DNA of 64,000 nucleotides, from contig DGRX01000008.1 in the NCBI GenBank assembly GCA_002391235.1, forward strand, positions 603 through 64,602. The letters run 5' to 3'. The position numbers and the translations under genes are program-made. Each line of letters starts with the position of its first letter. Within the stretch, counting starts at the first letter, position 1. Origin of the DNA: Treponema sp. UBA4377 (lineage in GTDB: Bacteria > Spirochaetota > Spirochaetia > Treponematales > Treponemataceae). The notes under the pieces were generated by a model. That model was given only the letters and a program-made list of their open reading frames with translations, made no database searches and had not been told where the DNA came from. Positions 25,235 to 32,354 of the stretch are shown here, one piece after another.

Positions 25235-25954
25235 ATGAAAAAGATTTTTTTGATTCTTGTTGCAATGTTTGGATTGGCGTCTTTGTTCGCTGAGGACGAA
25301 ACAGAACAAAAAAGATATATCGGAAAGAACGACGCTGTCTCGTTAGTATTGACAACTCCATCTTCTATTGTGGAATTTGAGGGCGATACGAAAAGTATAT
25401 CTATGGATGGGGCGGACATTGGAAAATACATAGGAAGGGACGGCGCTGCCTCTATAACGTTGCTTCCTCCTCCGCCTCCTGAGATGGAAGAAGCCGCGAC
25501 AGGCGAGAAAGATGGCTTGGATGAAATTCAAAAAATGGCCCAAAAAGTTTTAGCGCTCGCGCAAAAAAAAGCGGGGACTAATTTTAAGGAATATATGGGA
25601 AAGTATGAATCTGAGAAGGTAAGGGCCATGCTTCCTACAATAGAGTTGAAAAATGGATACGTCTTTACTTATATGCACGGAGATCCATGTTTGGATAAAC
25701 ACGATTTTCCCTGTTTTGGTTTTGCGGTTGGGCAGGGGGAACACTATCTTTATGACAAAAATATGATAAAAAATGTAAGATCGATTGGAAGGTCTTATGG
25801 TTGGAAAACAATAACGCATAAAGGAACTGCTACATGGTATCATGCTGAAGAAATAGAAAAAATCTTTCCGAATGAAGACGAAGTTAAAGAGTATCTTTCA
25901 GACTATGAAAAAGTCTCTGACGAATTTGCTGAAATTCTAAAATGCTTTAAATAG
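25235..25954 (+). CDS. small exported protein of unknown function
   Basis: A 239-residue protein with a signal peptide (MKKIFLILVAMFGLASLFAED, cleavage after LFA). A proline run near residues 76-80 and an acidic linker separate an N-terminal strand part from a helical and aromatic C-terminal part (YMGKYESEKVRAMLP, GRSYGWKTITHKG). I recognise no family. GGAG about 10 bases before the ATG and a gap of 24 bases to the upstream exported protein suggest one operon. Composition is AT-rich like the neighbour, consistent with shared acquisition. Confidence 0.6.
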   Translation: MKKIFLILVAMFGLASLFAEDETEQKRYIGKNDAVSLVLTTPSSIVEFEGDTKSISMDGADIGKYIGRDGAASITLLPPPPPEMEEAATGEKDGLDEIQKMAQKVLALAQKKAGTNFKEYMGKYESEKVRAMLPTIELKNGYVFTYMHGDPCLDKHDFPCFGFAVGQGEHYLYDKNMIKNVRSIGRSYGWKTITHKGTATWYHAEEIEKIFPNEDEVKEYLSDYEKVSDEFAEILKCFK

Positions 25955-25998
25955 GGTTCTGCCGCTCGTGTTGATGTTGGTAAGGCTTAATCGTTGTT

Positions 25999-26044
25999 TC
26001 GAGCGTTTTCACCGCGTCCTGCGGACGCTATAGCGCTAAAACGC
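25999..26044. terminator. hairpin between convergent genes
   Basis: GCGTTTT on the left pairs with AAAACGC on the right, and inside is the perfect hairpin GCGTCC-TGC-GGACGC. It sits between a plus-strand and a minus-strand gene end and could terminate both, although T tracts are short. Confidence 0.45.
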
Positions 26045-26057
26045 GGACGGTGCAAGA

Positions 26058-26555
26058 TTATTTTTTGTTGAACCAATGCATAAGAAAATGCGCGAACTTT
26101 AAGTTTGCAATCATAAGGACAAAGGCTAAAGGAATGCAAGCTATGGTCACGGCGTTGAACGTAATGAGCTTCGCGCACTTGTAAATTATGGCAGCGCTTA
26201 TGGGCAGGCAAAGCGCGCTTGTGGCGACGCAGGGAATGTATTTTCTTATGTAAAGCGCGTGGCCGATGTGAACCAAAAGATGCGCGGCGAGCGAAAGGAA
26301 AATTCCAAACCACAATCCGTAAAGAATGTCGTTCGGAAAATAATAGGCTAAAAGGCTCACTCCAAAAAACGGAATGAATTCTTCGTAGACCGCAAGCGCG
26401 AATCCCGCCGTGTTAAAGTCCCGGTAAGGGGCCGTGACTTTTGGAAAGCGTTCAAACAAGTCGGGGTTCTTTTTAAAGAAGCGGCCAAAGCCGATTATCT
26501 CTTCCATGTCGTGAAAAATAAAAATGATTGGCAATAGCAGAATGTAGTCTTTCAT
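26058..26555 (-). CDS. HXXEE domain membrane protein
   Basis: A 165-residue membrane protein of the HXXEE family. The motif FHDMEE is near residues 14-19, and a later NTAGFALAVYEEFIPFFG near 48-65 supplies further conserved acidic residues. About four or five hydrophobic segments follow (LLAYYFPNDILYGLWFGIFL, CVATSALCLPISAAIIY, VTIACIPLAFVLMIANL). The conserved His and Glu residues in the membrane hint at metal binding, but no activity is known to me. It follows the acetyltransferase gene with 6 bases between them on the same strand; AAGGAAC precedes the ATG. Confidence 0.8.
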   Translation of the reverse strand: MKDYILLLPIIFIFHDMEEIIGFGRFFKKNPDLFERFPKVTAPYRDFNTAGFALAVYEEFIPFFGVSLLAYYFPNDILYGLWFGIFLSLAAHLLVHIGHALYIRKYIPCVATSALCLPISAAIIYKCAKLITFNAVTIACIPLAFVLMIANLKFAHFLMHWFNKK

Positions 26556-26561
26556 TGTTCC

Positions 26562-27368
26562 TTAAAGCAAATTTTTAAAAACTTTCGTGATCTTTGATTC
26601 TCCGTTCCTCTTCCATATAAACTGAACGTCGCTTCCGACTGCGGGCGCTTTTTCCAAGCCGTCGGTCTTTGCAGGAATCAAAAGCTCCCAGTAGCGGACA
26701 TAAAAAACGCCGTCCTTGATTGACTCAACTACGCCCAAGTGCTGCTCAAAGATTTGCATAAAGCCTTCCTGGACCTTTACCTTGCGGTAGGAAGGAAATT
26801 CTTTGTTGATTTCTTGCAGGCGATTTTGGTCTTCCAGCTTTTTAAAGTCTGGGCTTTCGATGATTCTTCCTTTGATTTTTGAAAAGTCGTCATTTAAAGG
26901 AAGGCACATTATCGCGTCAAAGGAATTTCCTTCGCCGTCGGTGATGCCAAAGTCCGAAGCGCGCTTAAAGCCAAAGCGCGGATAATAGTTTGGCTCGCCG
27001 ATTACAACAATGCCCGCGACGCCCGCTTTTTTCGCCGCCTCTATCGACTCTCGCATAAGAGCTCCGCCGATGTCGTTTCCTTCAAGCGTTGGCTCCACCG
27101 CAAGCGGGCCAAATGTCACGACCTCATGCCGCGCGCTTCCGTCGTCAATCCAAGCGCGCGTGTAGTAAACCGCTCCGACAATTTTGCCGTCAAACTCTGC
27201 CACGCGGCTCAATTGCGGAAGATAGTCGTTGGACTCGCGAATGATTCTGACAAGGAAATGCTCGCTGCAGCCCGGCCAATACTTGTTCCAAAAGCTTCGC
27301 ATTGTCATAAGCTCCGCGCTTTTATAGTCTGCGGGCGTCTCTTGTCGAATGATTAGGTTTTTTAGCAT
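26562..27368 (-). CDS. GNAT family N-acetyltransferase
   Basis: A 268-residue acetyltransferase. The GNAT core covers residues 5-160: IIRQETPADY at the start, FDGKIVGAVYYTRAWI near 58-73, FGPLAVEPTLEGNDIGGALM near 86-105 (the acetyl-CoA-binding segment, here E-G-N-D-I-G-G-A in place of QxxGxG/A), and EPNYYPRFGFKRASDFGI near 125-142. The C-terminal 90 residues form a further domain (FMQIFEQHLGVVESIKDGVFYV). The natural substrate is unknown. A divergent promoter region with uvrD has a TATAAT box about 25 bases from this ATG, and GGAAC serves as a weak ribosome binding site. Confidence 0.85.
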   Translation of the reverse strand: MLKNLIIRQETPADYKSAELMTMRSFWNKYWPGCSEHFLVRIIRESNDYLPQLSRVAEFDGKIVGAVYYTRAWIDDGSARHEVVTFGPLAVEPTLEGNDIGGALMRESIEAAKKAGVAGIVVIGEPNYYPRFGFKRASDFGITDGEGNSFDAIMCLPLNDDFSKIKGRIIESPDFKKLEDQNRLQEINKEFPSYRKVKVQEGFMQIFEQHLGVVESIKDGVFYVRYWELLIPAKTDGLEKAPAVGSDVQFIWKRNGESKITKVFKNLL

Positions 27369-27420
27369 GATGCAGTTCCGTTCAATTTATTTTATTATAG
27401 CGCAAATGGCGTTTTTTTGC

Positions 27421-27432
27421 TAGAATGTGTTC
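27421..27432 (+). promoter_or_regulatory. helicase gene -10 box, extended type, predicted leaderless
   Basis: TGCTAGAAT (27418-27426) is an extended -10 box. Six bases separate it from the ATG at 27433, so initiation should fall on or next to the start codon. The -35 is poor. A GTG at 27427 touches the -10 box and is not used. Confidence 0.6.
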
Positions 27433-29784
27433 ATGCCCAAAAGCAAAACTGACCAAGACATATTCGCCCGCCTCAACCCGGAACAGTTGGACGCGGTTCA
27501 AAGCACGGAAGGCCACATTCGCGTTTTGGCCGGAGCGGGGAGCGGAAAGACGCGCGCCTTGGTAAGCCGCTACGTTTACCTTGTCCGAGAGTTGGGAATC
27601 TCGCCCAAAAACATTTTGTGCGTAACCTTCACAAACCGCTCCGCCGAAGAAATGAAGGCCCGCGTCCGTTCGGAATTGGGCGACATGGATTTGGGCTACA
27701 TTTGCACTTTCCACGCCTTTTGCACCTTGCTGCTTCACGAAGACATCAACAAAATAAATTTTCCAAAAGACTTTGTGATTTTGGACAAGGAAGACTGGCG
27801 CTCAATCTTGCTGCGCGTTTTTGCCGACATGGGCTTGACCTTAAAGGAAGCGACGATCCAGCAGAAAATCGACGAGGTGTTGGAAGCAAAAAAAATGCAG
27901 GCCGACAGTTACATCGACTATTTTTACAAGCTGAACAACGAAGAGCTTAAAGAAAAATTTTTGGCCAAGGGAATCGAGCGAAACCAAGAAATATTCTTGC
28001 GTTTTTTGTACGAGCAAAAAAAATGCTTTGGCGTTGACTTTAACGACTTGATAAATTTCGCCGTCTACATTTTGGAAAAGTTTCCCGACGTTGCCGAAAA
28101 ATGGCAGGACAGAATTCAATACATAATGGTTGACGAGTTCCAAGATGTGAGCGCAAAGCAATATTCCATAGCGCAAATCTTAAGCCGCAAGCACAAAAAC
28201 CTTTTTATCGTCGGAGACTCAGACCAAACGATTTACTCTTGGCGGGGAAGCCACGTCAAGTTGATTTTGGACTTTGAAAAAGTTTACAAGGACGCGCGGA
28301 CGATTTTGCTTTTAAAGAACTACCGCTCAACTCCGCAAATACTCGCGGCGGCCAATTCCTTGATTGCCCATAACACTGTCCGCTATCCCAAGGAACTTTC
28401 GCCCACAAAAAAGGCCGGCCCCAAGCCTCTCTACTACCACGCTCCCAGCGAGGAGGACGAGGCCAAGTGGATTTGCAAAAAGGTTAAGGAACTATGCGGC
28501 CTTGCCAAAAAGTCAAGGCGTTCGCAAGCCCAAGAAGCGGCCGCCGCCGCGCCTCTTGGGCTTGCAAACGATAATGGCTTGAAAGACCAAAAATCCGCCT
28601 CCAACGCGCGCGGGGCTTCTTCCGATTTCGCGCCAAACAACCTGCGCGACATCGCGATCCTTTACCGCGCCCACTACCTTTCGCGCTCGCTTGAAGAAGC
28701 CTTCATCAAAAACGACATTCCTTACCGCATTCTTGCCGGAACGGAATTTTACGGCCGGCGCGAAATCAAGGACATGATTTCTTATTTGCGGATGTTGACC
28801 GTCGCCGACGACGTTTCCTTTTACCGCACGGTGAACCTTCCAAGCCGCAAAATCGGAAAGAACAAAATCGCCGCCATAAAAGAGCGCGCCGACAAATTCG
28901 ACTGTTCCGCCTACACCGCGCTAAAGGGCCTCTTGGCGCAAGACGACCCAATCTTAAAAGGAACAAAGGCGCAGGCCTACGTTGACGCGATAGAAGAAAG
29001 CCGCGCGCTTTTAAACGACAAAAACTCTTTTGTCTACACGGTCGGCTCGGGCACAAGCAAGCTGGGGAGCGTCTTGCAGTCGATTTTGGACAAGAGCGGT
29101 TACGAAGCTTTTTTGCGCCTGGAGGCCGACCAAGACCGCTTGGACAACGCCGCAGAATTCAAGCGCGCGGTGAACCAGGCCGGCTTTGACGATGACGCTA
29201 CCTTGGAAGACTTTTTGCAGCGCGCGGCGCTCTTCACCGACCTTGACCGCGAGGACAAGCGCGACGCCGTCAAAATGCTCACGATTCACGCGGCAAAGGG
29301 AATGGAGTTTAATAACGTTTTCCTGTGCGGCATGAACGAAGGAATCTTCCCCAGCCGCAAGGTTCAAACGCCCGAGGACATGGAGGAGGAGCGACGGATT
29401 GCCTACGTCGCGATGACGCGCGCCAAGGACAGGCTTTATATTACGGACGCGGAAGGAAAAGCCAACGACGGAATCTTTAAATACCCCAGCCGCTTTGTCT
29501 TTGAAGCCGCGGGCGAGGGCATGAAAAATTTTGACATTGAAAAGCCGCTTGACAAGGGCCTTGTGGAACAGTCGCAAAAAATAATCAAGTACGACGAAAG
29601 CCGCCTAAAGGCCGCGGCCACGCAATTAAAAAAAGGAGACCGCGTCCGCCACAAAGTTTTTGGCGCGGGAACAATCGTTCTTGTAAACGACAAGGCTTTT
29701 TGCTACACGATAAAGTTTGACGATTTGGCCACCGAGCGAAGCGTTCAGTTTTCGGCGCCGCTGGAATTGATTGCAGAGAAGTAG
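27433..29784 (+). CDS. uvrD: UvrD/PcrA-type DNA helicase
   Basis: A 783-residue superfamily 1A 3'-5' helicase acting in repair and replication. Motif I is LAGAGSGKTRALVSRYV near residues 32-48, motif Ia NILCVTFTNRSAEEM near 58-72, motif II VDEFQD near 233-238, motif III VGDSDQTIYSWRG near 258-270, motif IV LLKNYRST near 294-301, motif V LTIHAAKGMEF near 614-624 and motif VI AYVAMTRAKDRLYI near 655-668. A C-terminal basic domain follows (KKGDRVRHKVFGAGTIV), as in PcrA. Between EEDEAKWICKKVKELC and LRDIAILYRAHYLSRS is an insertion of about 48 residues (356-404) bearing the inverted repeat at 28521-28568. PcrA versus UvrD cannot be told apart here. Confidence 0.93.
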   Translation: MPKSKTDQDIFARLNPEQLDAVQSTEGHIRVLAGAGSGKTRALVSRYVYLVRELGISPKNILCVTFTNRSAEEMKARVRSELGDMDLGYICTFHAFCTLLLHEDINKINFPKDFVILDKEDWRSILLRVFADMGLTLKEATIQQKIDEVLEAKKMQADSYIDYFYKLNNEELKEKFLAKGIERNQEIFLRFLYEQKKCFGVDFNDLINFAVYILEKFPDVAEKWQDRIQYIMVDEFQDVSAKQYSIAQILSRKHKNLFIVGDSDQTIYSWRGSHVKLILDFEKVYKDARTILLLKNYRSTPQILAAANSLIAHNTVRYPKELSPTKKAGPKPLYYHAPSEEDEAKWICKKVKELCGLAKKSRRSQAQEAAAAAPLGLANDNGLKDQKSASNARGASSDFAPNNLRDIAILYRAHYLSRSLEEAFIKNDIPYRILAGTEFYGRREIKDMISYLRMLTVADDVSFYRTVNLPSRKIGKNKIAAIKERADKFDCSAYTALKGLLAQDDPILKGTKAQAYVDAIEESRALLNDKNSFVYTVGSGTSKLGSVLQSILDKSGYEAFLRLEADQDRLDNAAEFKRAVNQAGFDDDATLEDFLQRAALFTDLDREDKRDAVKMLTIHAAKGMEFNNVFLCGMNEGIFPSRKVQTPEDMEEERRIAYVAMTRAKDRLYITDAEGKANDGIFKYPSRFVFEAAGEGMKNFDIEKPLDKGLVEQSQKIIKYDESRLKAAATQLKKGDRVRHKVFGAGTIVLVNDKAFCYTIKFDDLATERSVQFSAPLELIAEK
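28521..28568. repeat. intragenic in-frame inverted repeat, helicase copy
   Basis: TTCGCAAGCCCAAGA (28521-28535) faces TCTTGGGCTTGCAAA (28554-28568): 14 of 15 bases pair with an 18-base loop. The left arm is read SQAQEAAA and the right arm PLGLANDNG, matching the mnmA copy and the M20 peptidase copies respectively, each in the same frame. Confidence 0.75.
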
Positions 29785-29808
29785 CGTCCAATAGACGCGG
29801 TGATGCCT

Positions 29809-30543
29809 CTACCAGACTTCCACCGCGCAAGCCAGCGCTCCGGCTTCTCCGTCCGTTCCCGCCGCGTAAATGGCCACGACGCTTTTTCCGTCGACGGCGG
29901 CGTATTTTGCAACCGCATTGTCGCCTTCCTTTAGCGCGGTCTTGTAGCTTATGCGCGCGTTCTTAAAGGCGGCCGCCGCTTTTGCAGGAAGCGCCTCAAG
30001 CGCGAAGTCGTAGTAGTTAAGGTTGTGGACATGGTTGTTAAAGTCAAAGTCAGAGCGACGGAGCTGGATTTTTGTTTCGGCCTCAAAGGCTTCCGGCAAT
30101 GAAATCTTGGCAAGCTTTTCTCCGCCAAAAACTTTTTTTCCTGGCTCCGGGCCGTAGCGGTCAAGCAAGTCCGCCTCCACCTTTATCGGCCGGCCCGCCC
30201 TTATGTCAAAGCGGACCCACTTGCTGGTTCCCTCCACGGCAAGGTTTCCGTCGGCGTACAAGTAGTAGTTGCGCGATGTTCCAAACGGCGAGACCAAGCC
30301 TTCGCTCCAAGTCTCAACCTTGATTTTTTGTCCGTAGCGCGGGAATTCTTTTACGCAAACTTTCCAGTCGGTCAAAACCCAGGCCACGCCAAGTGTCTCG
30401 CTCACCTTTATGGCGGAGTCTCCGGCCGCGTCCGAGTGTCGGCTTCCGGCGTTTTCAAAATACTTTAAAATCGCGGCCATCGTAAGGCGCTCGCTTTTGT
30501 CAAAGTCTTCAAGCAGGGGAGAGAAGTCCGTTGAAAAAATCAT
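29809..30543 (-). CDS. acyl-ACP thioesterase
   Basis: A 244-residue double-hotdog thioesterase of the FatA/FatB family, which releases free fatty acids from acyl carrier protein in the cytoplasm. The first hotdog covers residues about 5-125: ILKYFENAGSRHS near 25-37, WVLTDWKVCVKEFPRYG near 55-71 and FGTSRNYYLYADGNLAVEGTS near 87-107. The second contains RRSDFDFNNHVHNLNYYDFALEALP near 162-186, where Asn and His of NNHVHN are the expected catalytic residues. It is downstream of and convergent to uvrD, 25 bases from its stop, and transcribed in the same direction as parB. AAAGGAAC precedes the ATG by several bases. Confidence 0.88.
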   Translation of the reverse strand: MIFSTDFSPLLEDFDKSERLTMAAILKYFENAGSRHSDAAGDSAIKVSETLGVAWVLTDWKVCVKEFPRYGQKIKVETWSEGLVSPFGTSRNYYLYADGNLAVEGTSKWVRFDIRAGRPIKVEADLLDRYGPEPGKKVFGGEKLAKISLPEAFEAETKIQLRRSDFDFNNHVHNLNYYDFALEALPAKAAAAFKNARISYKTALKEGDNAVAKYAAVDGKSVVAIYAAGTDGEAGALACAVEVW

Positions 30544-30564
30544 GGGGCAGTTCCTTTATAAAAA

Positions 30565-31542
30565 TTATTCTTTTATGATCGTTTGGTAAAGCCTGTCCAA
30601 GTCGGCGCGGCTAAAGTAGTCGATTACAAGCTGGCCTTTTTCCAAGCCGCCGTTAAGCGAAACTTTTGTTCCAAGCGTTTCCATAAATTTTTGCTCGATG
30701 CTGATTATGTCGGGGTCCCGGACGCGCGCTCCGTCTTTTTTGGCGGAGCTTTTTGACGCGCGGCCTCCGTCGTTAAGGGATGCGGCTTGGGCTTCGGCCT
30801 GACGGACCGACAAGTTGCTTGCGATTATCTTTCCGAACAAGACGCGCTGGTCGGCGGGGTTTTCCACGCTAAGAAGCGCTCGCGCGTGGCCGCTTGTGAT
30901 TTGTCCGACAATCAAGGAGTTTTGCATGTCTTCGGGCAATTTTAAAAGGCGCAGCGCGTTGGCCACGGTCGGGCGGCCTTTGCCGACTTTTTTTGCCACC
31001 TCGTCTTGGTTGAGGCCGCCGATTTTCATAAGATTGTAGTAGGCCTGCGCCTCTTCTATTGGGTTTAGGTCGGCGCGCTGGATGTTTTCGATAAGCGCGA
31101 CTTCCAATTTTTTTTCGTCGTTGAATTTTCTAAGCTGCACCGGAACTTTTTTCAGGCCAGCCAATTTCGCCGCGCGCGTTCTTCGTTCGCCGGCGATGAT
31201 GTAAAATGTTCCGTCGCCCGCGTCTTCGATTACGATGGGCTGAACGATTCCGTGCTCTGCGATTGAGTCGGAAAGTTCCTTTAACTGTTCCTCGTTAAAA
31301 ATTTGGCGGGGCTGGTGCGGGTTGGCTTTGAGCAAGTCTGGAGAAATCCAAAGAGTTCCGTTGTCGTCGGTTTCTATTGAAGAAGGAAGGTTGGAATTTT
31401 TGGAGGAGATTTTTTTTGCCGGGCTTTTTTGCTCGTCTTGTATTTCCTCTACAGGAGGCTCGTATTCGATTTGAACTTGCTGTTCGGCCTCGCCCATCAA
31501 GGCGCCGATTCCGCGTCCCAATCCGGTTTTTCTTTTAGCCAC
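30565..31542 (-). CDS. parB: chromosome partitioning protein ParB
   Basis: ParB/Spo0J binds parS sites and spreads along DNA using CTP, guiding chromosome segregation with ParA. 325 residues; the conserved start GLGRGIGALMGE is at 7-18. A disordered linker runs to about 60. The CTP-binding region is visible as NPHQPRQIFNEEQLKELSDSI near 75-95 and YIIAGERRTRAAKLAGL near 113-129 (GERRxRA motif). The helix-turn-helix NQDEVAKKVGKGRPTVANALRLL near 176-198 reads parS, and the C-terminal 45 residues dimerise. It overlaps the parA stop by 8 bases, so the pair is translationally coupled. I did not find a parS sequence in the window. Confidence 0.95.
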   Translation of the reverse strand: MAKRKTGLGRGIGALMGEAEQQVQIEYEPPVEEIQDEQKSPAKKISSKNSNLPSSIETDDNGTLWISPDLLKANPHQPRQIFNEEQLKELSDSIAEHGIVQPIVIEDAGDGTFYIIAGERRTRAAKLAGLKKVPVQLRKFNDEKKLEVALIENIQRADLNPIEEAQAYYNLMKIGGLNQDEVAKKVGKGRPTVANALRLLKLPEDMQNSLIVGQITSGHARALLSVENPADQRVLFGKIIASNLSVRQAEAQAASLNDGGRASKSSAKKDGARVRDPDIISIEQKFMETLGTKVSLNGGLEKGQLVIDYFSRADLDRLYQTIIKE

Positions 31543-32290
31543 GATGGATTACCTCCTCCGCCAATTTTTGATAGCTCTTGGCTCCAACGCAGTCTGGGTC
31601 GTACTTGCAAACCGGAAGTCCGTGAGACGGAGCTTCGCTAAGTCGGACGTTGCGGGGGATGATTGTGTTGAAAACCACGTCCTTAAAATATGACTTTACT
31701 TGAACGACAACGTCTTGCGCCAATCTTGTGCGCGAGTCGTACATCGTGAAGAAAATTCCGCCGATGGTCAAATTGGGATTGATGGATTTTTGGACTTTTT
31801 TTACGGTTTGCAGCAAAAGCGTGATTCCTTCCAGGGCAAAATATTCGCACTGCATCGGAACTAAAACCGCGTCTGCCGCGACCAAACCGTTCAGCGTAAG
31901 AATGCCAAGCGAGGGCGGGCAGTCGATTAGAATGTAGTCGTACTTGTCCTGAAGGGGCTCCAAAGCGTCCTTTAAAAAGTATTCGCGGCGGTCTTGGTCA
32001 ACCAATTCGATGGCCGCTCCCGAAAGGTCAAGGCTGGCGCTAATCGCGTCCAAGGTCGGTATGCAAGTTTTTTTTACCGCGTCCTTGGCCTCGCATTCGC
32101 CGCTCAAAAGTTCGTAAATTGTAGGCTTGTCTTTTGAAACGCCCACGCCGCTGGACATGTTTCCCTGCGAGTCAAAGTCAACAAGAAGAACGCGCTTTTT
32201 TGCCAACGCGATGTAGGCGCCGATATTGATTGCGGAAGTCGTCTTTCCAACTCCGCCTTTTTGATTTACAAAAACAAAAGTTTTAGCCAT
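31535..32290 (-). CDS. parA: chromosome partitioning ATPase ParA (Soj)
   Basis: A 251-residue ParA/MinD-type ATPase for chromosome segregation. The deviant Walker A motif KGGVGKTTSAIN lies near residues 11-22, Walker A' is LLVDFDSQGN near 35-44, and Walker B is YILIDCPPSLGILTLNGL near 115-132. The length is typical for chromosomal Soj. The start is the ATG at 32290 because a consensus -10 box ends 7 bases upstream; a longer reading frame would extend through the promoter. It leads the parAB unit, and its promoter is interleaved with that of the divergent methyltransferase gene, so the two may compete. Confidence 0.95.
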   Translation of the reverse strand: MAKTFVFVNQKGGVGKTTSAINIGAYIALAKKRVLLVDFDSQGNMSSGVGVSKDKPTIYELLSGECEAKDAVKKTCIPTLDAISASLDLSGAAIELVDQDRREYFLKDALEPLQDKYDYILIDCPPSLGILTLNGLVAADAVLVPMQCEYFALEGITLLLQTVKKVQKSINPNLTIGGIFFTMYDSRTRLAQDVVVQVKSYFKDVVFNTIIPRNVRLSEAPSHGLPVCKYDPDCVGAKSYQKLAEEVIHRG

Positions 32291-32354
32291 AAGGTTTATT
32301 ATAGCATTTTTGGCCTTTGTTGACAATATGCCCCGCGTGGGTTATATTCGTTGT
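32291..32354. promoter_or_regulatory. divergent leaderless promoters sharing overlapping -35 boxes
   Basis: Plus strand: TTGACA (32320-32325), 17-base spacer, TATATT (32343-32348), 6 bases to ATG 32355. Minus strand: TTGTCA (32326-32321), 17-base spacer, TATAAT (32303-32298), 7 bases to ATG 32290. The two -35 boxes share five base pairs, so both promoters cannot be occupied at once. Confidence 0.8.

Noticed and set aside
30565..32290. Chromosome origin or parS cluster near parAB
   Set aside because: I looked for the usual TGTTTCACGTGAAACA-type palindrome and for DnaA box groups near parAB and saw none; dnaA and gidAB are not here either.
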